Positions 50,893 through 60,101 of a stretch of 64,000 bases of DNA are shown here, in pieces. Every line of letters starts with the position of its first letter. The stretch's first letter is position 1. The DNA is taken from assembly GCA_011754535.1 (NCBI GenBank), contig JAAQVN010000001.1, positions 1,364,001 to 1,428,000 on the forward strand, written 5' to 3'. The translations under genes were made by a program, and so were the position numbers. This DNA comes from Enterobacter asburiae (GTDB taxonomy: Bacteria; Pseudomonadota; Gammaproteobacteria; Enterobacterales; Enterobacteriaceae). The notes below the pieces were generated by a model, which made no database searches, was not told the origin of the DNA, and saw only the letters and a program-made list of their open reading frames with translations.

Positions 50893-51012
50893 GCAGCAAA
50901 TGCCCCCATTATTTTCATCTGATACGTATTTTCCGTAACTAAGGGTTGTCACTACGTCCGGCTTATAAGATCATACGCCGTTATACGTTGTTTACGCTTT
51001 GAGGAATCCACG

Positions 51013-52680
51013 ATGAGTGAGGCAGAAGCCCGCCCGAGTAACTTTATTCGTCAGATCATCGATGAAGATCTGGCCAGTGGTAAGCACACCACGGTACATA
51101 CGCGTTTCCCGCCGGAGCCGAACGGCTACCTGCACATTGGTCACGCGAAATCGATCTGCCTGAACTTTGGTATTGCGCAAGATTACCAGGGGCAGTGCAA
51201 CCTGCGTTTCGATGACACCAACCCAGTAAAAGAAGACATCGAATACGTTGAGTCCATTAAAAACGACGTGCAATGGCTGGGCTTCAACTGGTCTGGCGAT
51301 ATCTGCTACTCCTCTGACTATTTTGATCAGCTGTATGCCTACGCGGTGGAGCTGATCAATAAAGGTCTGGCATACGTCGACGAACTGTCTGCTGACGAAA
51401 TCCGCGAGTATCGCGGTACGCTGACTGCGCCAGGTAAAAACAGCCCGTTCCGCGATCGCAGCGTGGAAGAGAACCTGGCGCTGTTTGAAAAAATGCGTGC
51501 CGGTGGCTTCGAAGAAGGCAAAGCGTGCCTGCGCGCCAAAATCGACATGGCGTCTCCGTTCATCGTGATGCGCGACCCGGTGCTGTACCGCATTAAATTT
51601 GCGGAACACCACCAGACCGGCAACAAGTGGTGCATCTACCCGATGTACGACTTCACCCACTGCATTAGCGATGCGCTGGAAGGCATTACGCACTCCCTGT
51701 GTACGCTGGAGTTCCAGGACAACCGTCGTCTGTACGACTGGGTGCTGGATAACATCACCATTCCTGTGCATCCGCGTCAGTACGAGTTCTCTCGTCTGAA
51801 TCTGGAATACACCGTGATGTCCAAGCGTAAGCTGAACCTGCTGGTAACAGACAAGCACGTTGAGGGTTGGGACGATCCGCGTATGCCAACCATCTCTGGT
51901 CTGCGCCGTCGTGGTTACACTGCCGCCTCTATTCGTGAGTTCTGCAAACGTATTGGCGTGACCAAGCAGGACAACACCATCGAAATGGCGTCTCTGGAAT
52001 CCTGCATTCGTGAAGATCTCAACGAAAACGCCCCGCGCGCGATGGCCGTTATCGATCCGGTGAAACTGGTTATCGAAAACTACCCGCAGGGTGGAAGCGA
52101 GCTGGTCTCCATGCCTAACCATCCGAACAAACCGGAAATGGGAAGCCGCGACGTGCCGTTCAGCGGTAAAATCTGGATCGATCGTGCTGACTTCCGTGAA
52201 GAAGCCAATAAGCAGTACAAACGTCTGGTGCTGGGTAAAGAAGTGCGCCTGCGTAACGCCTACGTCATCAAAGCCGAGCGCGTAGAGAAAGATGCAGAAG
52301 GCAACATCACCACCATCTTCTGTTCGTACGATGCAGAGACGCTGAGCAAAGATCCGGCAGATGGCCGCAAGGTGAAAGGCGTGATCCACTGGGTGAGCGC
52401 TTCCCACGCGCTGCCGGTAGAAATTCGTCTGTACGATCGTCTGTTTAGCGTGCCTAACCCGGGTGCAGCTGAAGACTTCCTGGCGACTATCAACCCGGAA
52501 TCTTTGGTGATCAAACAGGGTTACGCGGAGCCGTCGCTGAAAGCGGCTGAAGCGGGCAAAGCGTTCCAGTTTGAACGTGAAGGTTACTTCTGCCTGGACA
52601 GCCGTTACAGCACGGCAGAAAAGCCGGTATTTAACCGTACCGTAGGTCTGCGTGATACCTGGACGAAGATCGGCGAATAA
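51013..52680 (+). CDS. glnS: Glutaminyl-tRNA synthetase
   Basis: This 555-residue class I synthetase has the HIGH motif in [14 protein letters not shown] near residue 40 and the KMSKS-type VMSKRKL near residue 269. It charges the four Gln tRNAs encoded at 41692-42192. GAGGAA precedes the ATG. The long frame on the opposite strand (568 codons) is a coding shadow. Confidence 0.98.
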   Translation: MSEAEARPSNFIRQIIDEDLASGKHTTVHTRFPPEPNGYLHIGHAKSICLNFGIAQDYQGQCNLRFDDTNPVKEDIEYVESIKNDVQWLGFNWSGDICYSSDYFDQLYAYAVELINKGLAYVDELSADEIREYRGTLTAPGKNSPFRDRSVEENLALFEKMRAGGFEEGKACLRAKIDMASPFIVMRDPVLYRIKFAEHHQTGNKWCIYPMYDFTHCISDALEGITHSLCTLEFQDNRRLYDWVLDNITIPVHPRQYEFSRLNLEYTVMSKRKLNLLVTDKHVEGWDDPRMPTISGLRRRGYTAASIREFCKRIGVTKQDNTIEMASLESCIREDLNENAPRAMAVIDPVKLVIENYPQGGSELVSMPNHPNKPEMGSRDVPFSGKIWIDRADFREEANKQYKRLVLGKEVRLRNAYVIKAERVEKDAEGNITTIFCSYDAETLSKDPADGRKVKGVIHWVSASHALPVEIRLYDRLFSVPNPGAAEDFLATINPESLVIKQGYAEPSLKAAEAGKAFQFEREGYFCLDSRYSTAEKPVFNRTVGLRDTWTKIGE

Positions 52681-52705
52681 TAACGCTGCACTGGTCAATG
52701 AGAAA

Positions 52706-52733
52706 CAAACGCCGCTTATAGCGGCGTTTTTTT
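52706..52733 (+). terminator. Terminator of glnS
   Basis: AACGCCGCT pairs with AGCGGCGTT around TAT and runs into a T-run, 27 bases after the stop. Confidence 0.93.
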
Positions 52734-52997
52734 ATTTAATGATCATATCGTTAAAGTAGACCCGTAATTAGGCCAACTAAAATTTTTGGTCAACGTGGTG
52801 CTACTTATTTTTCTAAAAAAAGTTTGTCTTTCTGATAAAAAAGTGAATAAAGACAAATACGTGTTTTTTTACGATCTAATACGTTGAAATTACCTGCTTT
52901 AGCCCCGCCACACCTCGCATCCGGCTAAATGTTACAAAGCACTACCAATTATGTGCACTTCGTCATAATCCTGACTTTTGCCCACTGAAAAGCATTG

Positions 52998-53020
52998 ATA
53001 ATTCGCGTCGCGAAAAATAA
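52998..53020. promoter_or_regulatory. Candidate NagC operator upstream of chiP
   Basis: TAATTCGCGTCGCGAAAAAT followed by AA matches the nagE operator at 11 of 13 core bases when reversed (GCGANNCGAATTA). It lies about 110 bases upstream of chiP, which is NagC-repressed in E. coli and Salmonella. The rest of the 394-base gap (52734-53127) is AT-rich, with no gene seen. Confidence 0.7.
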
Positions 53021-53108
53021 CCTAAAGACGGTAGTTAATTCGAGGGTATTTATAACTACCCCTGACCATTTGGTCTTTTATATTTTCGCCGTTTAAGGCG
53101 TTTTAATT

Positions 53109-53121
53109 CGTCAAAGAGGAA
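53109..53121 (+). promoter_or_regulatory. ChiX sRNA pairing site in the chiP ribosome-binding region
   Basis: CGTCAAAGAGGAA covers the Shine-Dalgarno sequence six bases before the chiP ATG. It is fully complementary to the seed region of ChiX as I recall it (UUCCUCUUUGACG). ChiX represses chiP until chitosugar-induced decoy mRNA removes it. Confidence 0.75.
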
Positions 53122-53127
53122 TAATCT

Positions 53128-54525
53128 ATGCGTACGTTCAGTGGCAAACGTAGTGCGCTGGCGCTGGCTATTGCCGGTGTGACAGCAATGTCGGGCCTGG
53201 TGGTGGCACCAGAGGCGAAAGCAGCAGGTTTCATCGAAGATTCTACCCTCACTGGCGGTATTTATTACTGGCAGCGTGAACGTGACCGTAAAGATGTCAC
53301 AGAAGATAAATACAAAACCAACCTCTCTCACTCCACCTGGAACGCCAACCTGGACTTCCAGTCAGGCTATGCCGCTGATATGTTCGGTCTGGATATTGCC
53401 GCATTTACCGCAATCGAAATGGCGGAAAACGGCGACAGCGGCCACCCGAACGAAATTGCCTTCTCCTCCAGCAATAAAGCCTATGACGAAGACTGGTCCG
53501 GAGATAAAAGCGGTATCAGCCTTTATAAGGCTGCAGCGAAATTTAAATACGGCCCGGTCTGGGCGCGCGGGGGCTATATTCAGCCAACCGGCCAGACGCT
53601 GTTAGCGCCGCACTGGAGCTTTATGCCTGGTACCTATCAGGGTGCAGAAGCCGGGGCTAACTTTGACTACGGTGACGCAGGTGCGTTGAGCTTCTCCTAT
53701 ATGTGGACCAACGAGTACAAAGCACCGTGGCACATCGAAATGGATAAGTTCTACCAGAACGATAAGAAAACCAAAGTCGATTACCTCCACTCGCTGGGCG
53801 CGAAGTACGACTTTAAAAACGATCTGGTTCTGGAAGCCGCATTTGGTCAGGCGGAAGGCTATATCGATCAGTATTTTGCTAAAGCCAGCTACAAATTTGA
53901 TATCGCCGGTAGCCCGCTGAGCACCAGCTACCAGTTCTACGGTACGCGCGATAAGGTCAGCGATGGCAGCGTAAATGACATTTATAACGGCACCGCGTGG
54001 CTTCAGGCGCTGACCTTCGGCTACAAAGTCGGTCAGGTTGATTTGCGTCTGGAAGGGACATGGGTGAAGGCGGAAGGGCAGCAGGGCTACTTCCTGCAGC
54101 GTATGACCCCGACCTATGCATCATCCAACGGTCGTCTGGATATCTGGTGGGATAACCGCTCCGACTTCAACGCCGACGGCGAGAAAGCGGTCTTCTTCGG
54201 CGCCATGTATGACCTGAAAAACTGGAACCTGCCTGGCTGGGCGGTGGGTGCTTCTTACGCATACGCCTGGGACGCAAAACCAGCAGACATGGCGACGCCG
54301 GATGCCTACTACGATCCAAACTATCGTCTGAAAGAGTCCTCCTACAGCCTGGATGCTATCTATACCCTGCAGGATGGCCGCGCGAAAGGCACGATGTTCA
54401 AGCTGCACTTCACCCAGTATGACAACCACTCCGATATTCCAAGCTATGCGGGCGGTTACGGCAACATCTTCCAGGATGAACGTGACGTCAAATTCATGGT
54501 TATCGCCCCATTCACCATCTTCTGA
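53128..54525 (+). CDS. chiP: Chitoporin, chitosugar-specific outer-membrane channel
   Basis: This 465-residue OprD-family porin has a signal peptide of about 32 residues (cleavage near AKA). The rest is beta-rich and ends in an aromatic residue (VIAPFTIF), as expected for outer-membrane barrels. It is very similar to E. coli ChiP (YbfM). It admits chitooligosaccharides for use by the nag pathway. Control is by NagC and the sRNA ChiX (separate entries). chiQ follows 44 bases later. Confidence 0.97.
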   Translation: MRTFSGKRSALALAIAGVTAMSGLVVAPEAKAAGFIEDSTLTGGIYYWQRERDRKDVTEDKYKTNLSHSTWNANLDFQSGYAADMFGLDIAAFTAIEMAENGDSGHPNEIAFSSSNKAYDEDWSGDKSGISLYKAAAKFKYGPVWARGGYIQPTGQTLLAPHWSFMPGTYQGAEAGANFDYGDAGALSFSYMWTNEYKAPWHIEMDKFYQNDKKTKVDYLHSLGAKYDFKNDLVLEAAFGQAEGYIDQYFAKASYKFDIAGSPLSTSYQFYGTRDKVSDGSVNDIYNGTAWLQALTFGYKVGQVDLRLEGTWVKAEGQQGYFLQRMTPTYASSNGRLDIWWDNRSDFNADGEKAVFFGAMYDLKNWNLPGWAVGASYAYAWDAKPADMATPDAYYDPNYRLKESSYSLDAIYTLQDGRAKGTMFKLHFTQYDNHSDIPSYAGGYGNIFQDERDVKFMVIAPFTIF

Positions 54526-54569
54526 TGAGCACACCGGCGGGCTGAATCCCGCCGGTCTGGAGACTGCAC

Positions 54570-54899
54570 ATGATGAAAAAAATCGTAATCGTCGCGTTGC
54601 TGGCATCAGGGCTGGTGGCGTGTGCTCAGACTCAGGCGCCGAAAGAGGATTCCCGTCTGAAGGAGGCGTATAGCGCCTGTATTAATACTGCGGAAGGATC
54701 GCCGGAGAAAATCGAAGCCTGTCAGAGCGTGCTGAATGTGTTGAAGAAAGAGAAAGCGCATGAGCAGTTCGCGACGCAGGAGAACGTTCGGGTGATGGAT
54801 TATCAGGCCTGTATTCAGGCGCGTAAAACCGGTAACGATCAGGAAGTGGCGAAGCGTTGCGATAAGATCTGGAACGAGATACGCAATAACAATAAATAA
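54570..54899 (+). CDS. chiQ: ChiQ lipoprotein
   Basis: This 109-residue small lipoprotein has lipobox LVAC with Cys18, followed by a mostly helical, charged domain with four further cysteines (YSACIN, IEACQS, YQACIQ, AKRCDK). It is the partner of chiP in the chiPQ operon; its precise role is not established. A second ATG three bases downstream is an equal start candidate. Confidence 0.93.
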   Translation: MMKKIVIVALLASGLVACAQTQAPKEDSRLKEAYSACINTAEGSPEKIEACQSVLNVLKKEKAHEQFATQENVRVMDYQACIQARKTGNDQEVAKRCDKIWNEIRNNNK

Positions 54900-54909
54900 G
54901 TTGCTTTAC

Positions 54910-54941
54910 GCCCGGTGGCACTTTGCTTACCGGGCTTTTTT
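54910..54941 (+). terminator. REP-like terminator of chiPQ
   Basis: GCCCGGT pairs with ACCGGGC and a T-run follows. The sequence has the REP-type composition seen also at 34624 and 60068. Confidence 0.85.
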
Positions 54942-54945
54942 GACG

Positions 54946-54973
54946 CAAAAAAAAGCCAACCTTGCGGCTGGCT
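54946..54973 (-). terminator. Terminator of fur
   Basis: On the minus strand AGCCAGCC pairs with GGTTGGCT (one G-U) around GCAA and runs into eight T residues, 18 bases past the fur stop. Confidence 0.88.
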
Positions 54974-54991
54974 CAGAGTATGAACGCTAAC

Positions 54992-55438
54992 TTATTTTGT
55001 GTCGTGAGCGTGTTCATTCTCGCGGCAATCCCCTTCAGCGCAGTGACCGTAAAGGTACAGGCTGTGGTTGGTCAGGCGAATGCCGTGACGAGCTGCGATT
55101 TCACGCTGACGCGCTTCGATGGAATCATCGCTAAATTCAATGACCTTGCCGCAATCGAGGCAGATCAGGTGATCGTGGTGATGCTGCTGGGTCAGTTCGA
55201 ATACAGATTTACCGCCTTCGAAATTATGACGGGTAACAATGCCCGCGTCATCAAACTGGTTCAGCACGCGATAAACGGTGGCCAGCCCAATCTCTTCACC
55301 CATGTCGATAAGACGTTTATAAAGGTCTTCCGCACTGACATGGTGATTGTCTGGACCCTGAAGCACTTCGAGGATTTTTAATCGAGGAAGCGTTACTTTC
55401 AGGCCAGCCTTCTTTAATGCGGTATTGTTGTCAGTCAT
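54992..55438 (-). CDS. fur: Ferric uptake regulator
   Basis: This 148-residue metal-dependent repressor has an N-terminal winged helix (LPRLKILEVL; GLATVYRVLNQFDDAGIV) and a C-terminal dimerisation domain with HHHDHLICLDCGKVIEF, in which His87/88/90 and Cys93/Cys96 bind metal. It controls iron acquisition genes with ferrous iron as cofactor. Its start overlaps the stop of the upstream uof frame (ATGA), so translation is coupled. Confidence 0.98.
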   Translation of the reverse strand: MTDNNTALKKAGLKVTLPRLKILEVLQGPDNHHVSAEDLYKRLIDMGEEIGLATVYRVLNQFDDAGIVTRHNFEGGKSVFELTQQHHHDHLICLDCGKVIEFSDDSIEARQREIAARHGIRLTNHSLYLYGHCAEGDCRENEHAHDTK

Positions 55439-55515
55439 GCGGAATCTGTCCTGTTGCTAAACGATTCACTTCTGAAGGAAGTGACAGAAAATGCACCTGG
55501 GTTAATGCGTCTCAT
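55435..55515 (-). CDS. uof: Uof, leader peptide coupled to fur
   Basis: A 26-codon frame begins MRRINPGAFSVTS and ends at a TGA that overlaps the fur ATG by 4 bases. E. coli uof is 28 codons, begins almost identically, and mediates RyhB control of fur by translational coupling. Here a 2-base length difference in the middle shifts the frame, so the second half is unrelated (FRSESFSNRTDSA), yet the coupling is kept. TATAAT lies directly before the uof ATG on the minus strand and is probably the -10 of a fur promoter, so uof is read only from upstream starts or as a near-leaderless message. Confidence 0.65.
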   Translation of the reverse strand: MRRINPGAFSVTSFRSESFSNRTDSA

Positions 55516-55690
55516 TATAGAACTGCCATGCCTAAATGAAAACTGCAAGTCTCAGGCAAAGTATGCTTATAAAAACGTGGTATCACCAACAAACTTGCTC
55601 AATGGAAACCACATTTTGCCAGGGAGACATTGTACAGGTCTGGGCGAAAAAGTTAAAAGTTTGTAGCAATTAATTTAATCGGTTTTACCT

Positions 55691-55718
55691 GGAAAACGGG
55701 CGCAACCTGCGTTGCGCC
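55691..55718 (-). terminator. Terminator of fldA
   Basis: GGCGCAAC pairs with GTTGCGCC around four bases and on the minus strand is followed by CGTTTTCC, 11 bases past the fldA stop. The T-run is short, so read-through into fur is plausible, as in E. coli. Confidence 0.7.
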
Positions 55719-55728
55719 GTAGAAAAAA

Positions 55729-56259
55729 TCAGGCGTTGAGAATATCGTCCAAGTGGAGTTCTTCACGGATCTGCTTAACCCACTTCTCTACACGCTCTGC
55801 CGTAAGCTCAGGCTGACGGTCTTCGTCAATGGCCAGACCGACAAAATGATCGTCATCGGCCAGGCCTTTAGAGGCTTCGAAGTGGTAACCGGCAGTCGGC
55901 CAGTGACCAACAATAACCGCGCCATTCGGCTCAATGATGTCGCGAATCGTCCCCAGCGCGTCACAGAAGTACTCGGCATAGTCTTCCTGATCGCCACAGC
56001 CAAACAGTGCGACCAGCTTCCCGTTGAAGTCCACCTCTTCCAGCGTCGGGAAGAAATCGTCCCAGTCGCACTGGGCTTCACCGTAGTACCAGGTTGGAAT
56101 ACCCAGCAGCAGAATGTCATAGCCCTCGAGATCTTCTTTGCTGCTCTTGGCGATGTCATGCACATCAGCAACGTCTTTACCGAGCTGTTTCTGAATGTTT
56201 TTTGCGATATTTTCGGTATTGCCGGTATCACTGCCGAAGAAAATGCCGATGATTGCCAT
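55729..56259 (-). CDS. fldA: Flavodoxin 1
   Basis: This 176-residue FMN protein carries electrons to enzymes such as pyruvate-formate lyase activase, biotin synthase and radical-SAM enzymes. The phosphate-binding loop [12 protein letters not shown] is at residues 8-19, and [14 protein letters not shown] and [13 protein letters not shown] hold the isoalloxazine contacts. ATG 56259 gives [16 protein letters not shown] as in E. coli; the frame to 56373 adds 38 non-homologous residues. It would supply electrons to LipA and MiaB encoded in this window. Confidence 0.98.
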   Translation of the reverse strand: MAIIGIFFGSDTGNTENIAKNIQKQLGKDVADVHDIAKSSKEDLEGYDILLLGIPTWYYGEAQCDWDDFFPTLEEVDFNGKLVALFGCGDQEDYAEYFCDALGTIRDIIEPNGAVIVGHWPTAGYHFEASKGLADDDHFVGLAIDEDRQPELTAERVEKWVKQIREELHLDDILNA

Positions 56260-56414
56260 GAGTAAAATAACCTCTTGAAACTTAATGGTATGGTGGCGCA
56301 ATTCGGCCACGGATAAGGGCAATAATAGCAGAACTGGCAACCCTGCGGAAACCGCTATCGCGCAGGACTGCACTCTGTGCTACATGAAAAGGGCGATAAA
56401 GGGGTTTTTCAGAC

Positions 56415-56702
56415 TTATGCCTGGCTGCGAAGCGTCTCAAGCTGAGCGATGAGCATCTCTTCAATAAGCTCGCTGCGGCTGATATTACGCGCCTCGGCCA
56501 GCTCGTTAAGCGCATCGACAGCGTCAGCGTTGAGCTTCAGTTCGACACGCTTAAGCCCACGATTTTTATCGCGTTTAAGCTGATTGCGTTTATTGATACG
56601 CAGCTGTTCATCGCGCGAAAGCGGATTCGTTTTCGGTCGTCCCGGTCGACGCTCATTCGCGAACAGATCTAGTGTCGTACGGTCCGTTTGTTCTTTGGCC
56701 AT
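56415..56702 (-). CDS. ybfE: YbfE, small basic ribbon-helix-helix-like protein
   Basis: This 95-residue highly charged protein has a basic middle (RPGRPKTNPLSRDEQLRINK) and a C-terminal ribbon-helix-helix-like region (LKRVELKLNADAVDALNELA, then ISRSELIEEML). That suggests DNA binding. E. coli YbfE is listed as LexA-regulated; I found no LexA box here. ATG 56702 gives MAKEQTDRTTLDLFA as in E. coli. Confidence 0.9.
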   Translation of the reverse strand: MAKEQTDRTTLDLFANERRPGRPKTNPLSRDEQLRINKRNQLKRDKNRGLKRVELKLNADAVDALNELAEARNISRSELIEEMLIAQLETLRSQA

Positions 56703-56787
56703 GATTCTGAGACTTCGGGGGGAAACACGCCGCCCTGCTAAAGCCCGGGCGATAAGCGCGCCATCATACATCACCAAAAACGGCACG

Positions 56788-56816
56788 CCAACGACTGGAA
56801 GCCTGTCATCTTCCAG
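56788..56816. terminator. Hairpin between ybfF and ybfE
   Basis: CGACTGGAAG pairs perfectly with CTTCCAGTCG around an eight-base loop, just past the ybfF stop. On the minus strand a T-run appears only 12 bases later, so it is a weak terminator or an mRNA-end stabiliser. Confidence 0.55.
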
Positions 56817-56831
56817 TCGCTCTCTTTTTAA

Positions 56832-57605
56832 TCAATTTGCAGTATCAGCGAGATAGCGGCGGATAGCGCGCAGTACAGCGTCAGGTTTTTCGGCGTGAAC
56901 CCAGTGCCCGGCCCCGGCAATCACGTGGGCGCGCGCCTGCGGGAACTGTGCCAGCAGCGTGTCGCGGTAAGCGTCGGTAATATAAGGAGAGTGGCCGCCG
57001 CGAATAAAGAGAGCAGGGTGCGGCCAGGTGGGGACGGTTTCCCAGCCCACGATGTTGTTGTACTGGTCCCACAGCACCGGCACGTTAAAACGCCATTGCC
57101 CGTCAACAAACGACTTCAAAAGGAACTGCACCACGCCTTCTTCATCAAGATGTTCACGCATAACCGTTGCCGCCTGCTGACGTGTGGAAACGCCAGCTGC
57201 CGTTACAGCATTAATTGCTGCGAAAATCTCATCATGACGTCGAACGTCGTAGTCCACAGGGGCAACATCAATGACCACAAGCCCGGAAATGCGTTCTGGC
57301 GCCAGCGCGGTGAGCGCCATAACCGCTTTACCGCCCATTGAATGCCCGATGAGGGTCACCTTCTGCAGATTGTGCGCATCAAGCGTATCCAGCAGATCCT
57401 GCGCCATTGCCGCATAGGTCATTTCGTCTGAGCGGCCGGAAAGCCCGTGATTGCGCATATCAACCTGTAGAATATCGTGATCGGTGACCAAATCGCGGGC
57501 CAGCACGCCCAGGTTATCCAGGCAGCCAAAAAGTCCATGAACCAGCACGATGGGGGAATTATTGTTCGGCGATTGTGCAGTTTGCGCTCGGGTATTCAAT
57601 TTCAT
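56832..57605 (-). CDS. ybfF: Alpha/beta-hydrolase esterase YbfF
   Basis: This 257-residue esterase has the nucleophile elbow GHSMGG with Ser89, the oxyanion HGLFGCLDN near residue 23 and the catalytic His in GHWVHAEKP near the C-terminus. E. coli YbfF hydrolyses short acyl esters including acyl-CoA; its natural substrate is unclear. It is divergent from seqA across 183 bases. Confidence 0.95.
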   Translation of the reverse strand: MKLNTRAQTAQSPNNNSPIVLVHGLFGCLDNLGVLARDLVTDHDILQVDMRNHGLSGRSDEMTYAAMAQDLLDTLDAHNLQKVTLIGHSMGGKAVMALTALAPERISGLVVIDVAPVDYDVRRHDEIFAAINAVTAAGVSTRQQAATVMREHLDEEGVVQFLLKSFVDGQWRFNVPVLWDQYNNIVGWETVPTWPHPALFIRGGHSPYITDAYRDTLLAQFPQARAHVIAGAGHWVHAEKPDAVLRAIRRYLADTAN

Positions 57606-57788
57606 GGCAAAGTTCTTTTTTTACGTATGTCAGGTTAGGGTATCATGTTGACCATTCTGCCGCCCGGCTGCAAGGTTCCAGTTTAATCTGACTTTTGCCG
57701 CCAACCTGGTTTGACGCTATCCGCTGTTGGGATTTGACCTTATAATCCCAATGACTTGTATTCAGATAAGATATCGCACTGGATTAAG

Positions 57789-58337
57789 ATGAAAACAATC
57801 GAAGTTGATGACGAACTCTATCAGTATATTGCCAGCCAGACGCGGCATATCGGGGAGAGCGCGTCCGACATTTTACGGCGCATGCTTAAAATTTCCGCCG
57901 CTTCACAGCCTGCCACCCCAGTTACCAAAGATGTCGTGTCTCAGCCGAGCGTTGCTGCACAGGCAAAACCTGCCGTGACGCCGGTAAAAGATAAAGTGCG
58001 CGCGATGCGCGAGCTGCTGCTCTCCGACGAATATGCGGAGCAGAAAAAGGCGGTCAACCGTTTTATGCTGGTGCTGTCTACACTTTACGCCCTGGATAAC
58101 AAAGCGTTTGCTGAAGCGACCGAGTCGCTGCACGGCCGTACCCGCGTCTATTTCGCGGGCGACGAGCAGACGCTGCTGCAAAATGGCAATCAAACCAAAC
58201 CTAAACATGTCCCTGGCACCCCGTACTGGGTGATCACCAATACCAATACGGGCCGCAAGTGCAGCATGATTGAACACATCATGCAGTCCATGCAGTTCCC
58301 GGCGGAATTGATTGAAAAGGTTTGCGGTACAATTTAA
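57789..58337 (+). CDS. seqA: Negative modulator of replication initiation SeqA
   Basis: This 182-residue protein binds hemimethylated GATC clusters and sequesters oriC. The N-terminal oligomerisation domain (MKTIEVDDELYQYIASQTRH) and the C-terminal DNA-binding domain (RTRVYFAGDEQTLLQNGNQT to the end) are joined by an Ala/Pro/Val linker. ATG 57789 matches E. coli; an ATG at 57756 is rejected. pgm follows after 24 bases, as in E. coli. Confidence 0.98.
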   Translation: MKTIEVDDELYQYIASQTRHIGESASDILRRMLKISAASQPATPVTKDVVSQPSVAAQAKPAVTPVKDKVRAMRELLLSDEYAEQKKAVNRFMLVLSTLYALDNKAFAEATESLHGRTRVYFAGDEQTLLQNGNQTKPKHVPGTPYWVITNTNTGRKCSMIEHIMQSMQFPAELIEKVCGTI

Positions 58338-58361
58338 CCCTTGCATCATAAGGACCCGGTA

Positions 58362-60002
58362 ATGGCAAATCACAGCCGTGCAGGCCAACCTGCACAACAA
58401 AGCGATTTGATTAACGTCGCTCAGCTGACCGCGCAGTATTACGTGCTGAAACCGGTCGTGGGCAACGCAGAACACGCAGTGAAGTTTGGTACATCTGGTC
58501 ACCGCGGCAGCGCGGCGCGCCACAGCTTTAACGAACCGCATATTCTGGCCATTGCTCAGGCCATTGCGGAAGAGCGCGCCAAAAACGGCGTTACCGGTCC
58601 GTGCTACGTGGGCAAAGATACCCATGCGCTGTCTGAACCGGCGTTCATTTCCGTGCTGGAAGTGCTGGCGGCAAACGGCGTTGACGTGATTGTGCAGGAG
58701 AACAACGGCTTCACCCCAACGCCGGCGGTATCAAACGCAATCCTTGTGCACAACAAAAAAGGTGGCGCACTGGCAGACGGGATCGTTATCACGCCATCCC
58801 ACAACCCGCCGGAAGACGGTGGTATCAAATACAACCCACCTAACGGCGGCCCGGCTGACACCAACGTCACCAAAGTGGTTGAAGATCGTGCAAACGCGCT
58901 GCTGGCTGACGGCCTGAAAGGCGTTAAACGTATTTCTCTTGATGAAGCGATGGCCTCCGGCCACGTGAAAGAGCAGGATCTGGTTCAGCCGTTCGTGGAA
59001 GGGCTGGCGGATATCGTCGATATGGCGGCGATTCAGAAAGCCGGCCTGAAGCTGGGCGTGGATCCGCTGGGCGGCTCCGGTATTGAGTACTGGAAGCGCA
59101 TCGCCAAGCACTACAAGCTGGATCTGACCATCGTGAACGATCACGTCGATCAGACCTTCCGCTTCATGCACCTGGACAAAGACGGCGCGATCCGTATGGA
59201 CTGCTCCTCCGAGTGCGCGATGGCGGGCCTGCTGGCGCTGCGCGACAAGTTCGATCTGGCCTTTGCTAACGACCCGGATTATGACCGTCACGGCATCGTC
59301 ACCCCTGCCGGGCTGATGAACCCGAACCACTACCTGGCTGTTGCGATCAACTACTTGTTCCAGCACCGCCCGCAGTGGGGCAAAGAGGTGGCTGTCGGTA
59401 AAACGCTGGTCTCTTCTGCGATGATCGACCGCGTGGTGGACGCGCTGGGCCGCAAGCTGGTGGAAGTGCCGGTAGGCTTCAAGTGGTTCGTTGACGGTCT
59501 GCACGACGGCAGCTTTGGCTTCGGCGGCGAAGAGAGCGCGGGCGCGTCCTTCCTGCGCTTCGACTGCACCCCGTGGTCAACCGATAAAGACGGCATCATC
59601 ATGTGCCTGCTGGCGGCGGAAATCACCGCGGTTACCGGCAAGAACCCGCAGGAACACTACAACGAGCTGGCGGCACGCTTTGGTGCGCCAAGCTATAACC
59701 GTATCCAGGCTGGCGCGACCTCTGCGCAGAAAGCTGCCTTGTCCAAACTCTCCCCAGAGATGGTCAGCGCAAGCACCCTGGCAGGCGATCCGATCACTGC
59801 CCGTCTGACGGCAGCACCGGGCAACGGCGCATCCATTGGTGGTCTGAAAGTGATGACCGAGAACGGCTGGTTCGCCGCGCGTCCGTCCGGTACGGAAGAT
59901 GCGTACAAAATCTATTGCGAAAGCTTCCTCGGCGCTGAGCACCGCCAGCAGATTGAGAAAGAGGCGGTAGAGATTGTCAGCGAAGTGCTGAAAAACGCGT
60001 AA
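58362..60002 (+). CDS. pgm: Phosphoglucomutase
   Basis: This 546-residue alpha-D-phosphohexomutase interconverts glucose-1-P and glucose-6-P. Landmarks are [12 protein letters not shown] near the N-terminus, [14 protein letters not shown] with the phosphorylated Ser, the metal-binding [11 protein letters not shown], and [13 protein letters not shown] for the phosphate site. ATG 58362 gives [13 protein letters not shown] as in E. coli; an in-frame ATG at 58341 is less likely. Confidence 0.97.
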   Translation: MANHSRAGQPAQQSDLINVAQLTAQYYVLKPVVGNAEHAVKFGTSGHRGSAARHSFNEPHILAIAQAIAEERAKNGVTGPCYVGKDTHALSEPAFISVLEVLAANGVDVIVQENNGFTPTPAVSNAILVHNKKGGALADGIVITPSHNPPEDGGIKYNPPNGGPADTNVTKVVEDRANALLADGLKGVKRISLDEAMASGHVKEQDLVQPFVEGLADIVDMAAIQKAGLKLGVDPLGGSGIEYWKRIAKHYKLDLTIVNDHVDQTFRFMHLDKDGAIRMDCSSECAMAGLLALRDKFDLAFANDPDYDRHGIVTPAGLMNPNHYLAVAINYLFQHRPQWGKEVAVGKTLVSSAMIDRVVDALGRKLVEVPVGFKWFVDGLHDGSFGFGGEESAGASFLRFDCTPWSTDKDGIIMCLLAAEITAVTGKNPQEHYNELAARFGAPSYNRIQAGATSAQKAALSKLSPEMVSASTLAGDPITARLTAAPGNGASIGGLKVMTENGWFAARPSGTEDAYKIYCESFLGAEHRQQIEKEAVEIVSEVLKNA

Positions 60003-60013
60003 GTAGTGTTCTG

Positions 60014-60059
60014 GTGCGGGCTGATGCCCTCACCCCGGCCCTCTCCCACAGGGAGAGGG
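60014..60059 (-). repeat. Dispersed palindromic repeat, copy C (inverted)
   Basis: Read on the minus strand the unit is CCCTCTCCCTGTGGGAGAGG followed by GCCGGGGTGAGGGCATCAG, the same element as copies A and B. It lies 11 bases after the pgm stop. Confidence 0.85.
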
Positions 60060-60061
60060 AG

Positions 60062-60101
60062 AAAAAGGCCCGGTAAGCGTTAGCGCCACCGGGCTTTTTT
60101 T
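60062..60101. terminator. REP-like bidirectional terminator between pgm and potE
   Basis: GCCCGGT pairs with ACCGGGC, with seven T residues on the plus side and five A residues on the other. The plus-side T-run reaches the potE stop codon, so the convergent genes end on one hairpin. Confidence 0.88.

Noticed and set aside
50992..52698. A 568-codon open frame antisense to glnS
   Set aside because: glnS is certain. The antisense frame has no ribosome site, no family features, and reflects the codon bias of the real gene.
55454..55666. A 70-codon plus-strand frame between fur and fldA
   Set aside because: It lies antisense to uof and the fur promoter, has no ribosome site, and has no recognisable features.
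56703..56830. A LexA (SOS) box upstream of ybfE
   Set aside because: E. coli ybfE is listed as LexA-regulated, so I looked. The closest string, CTGGAAGATGACAG, has the wrong spacing for CTG-N10-CAG and is part of a hairpin.
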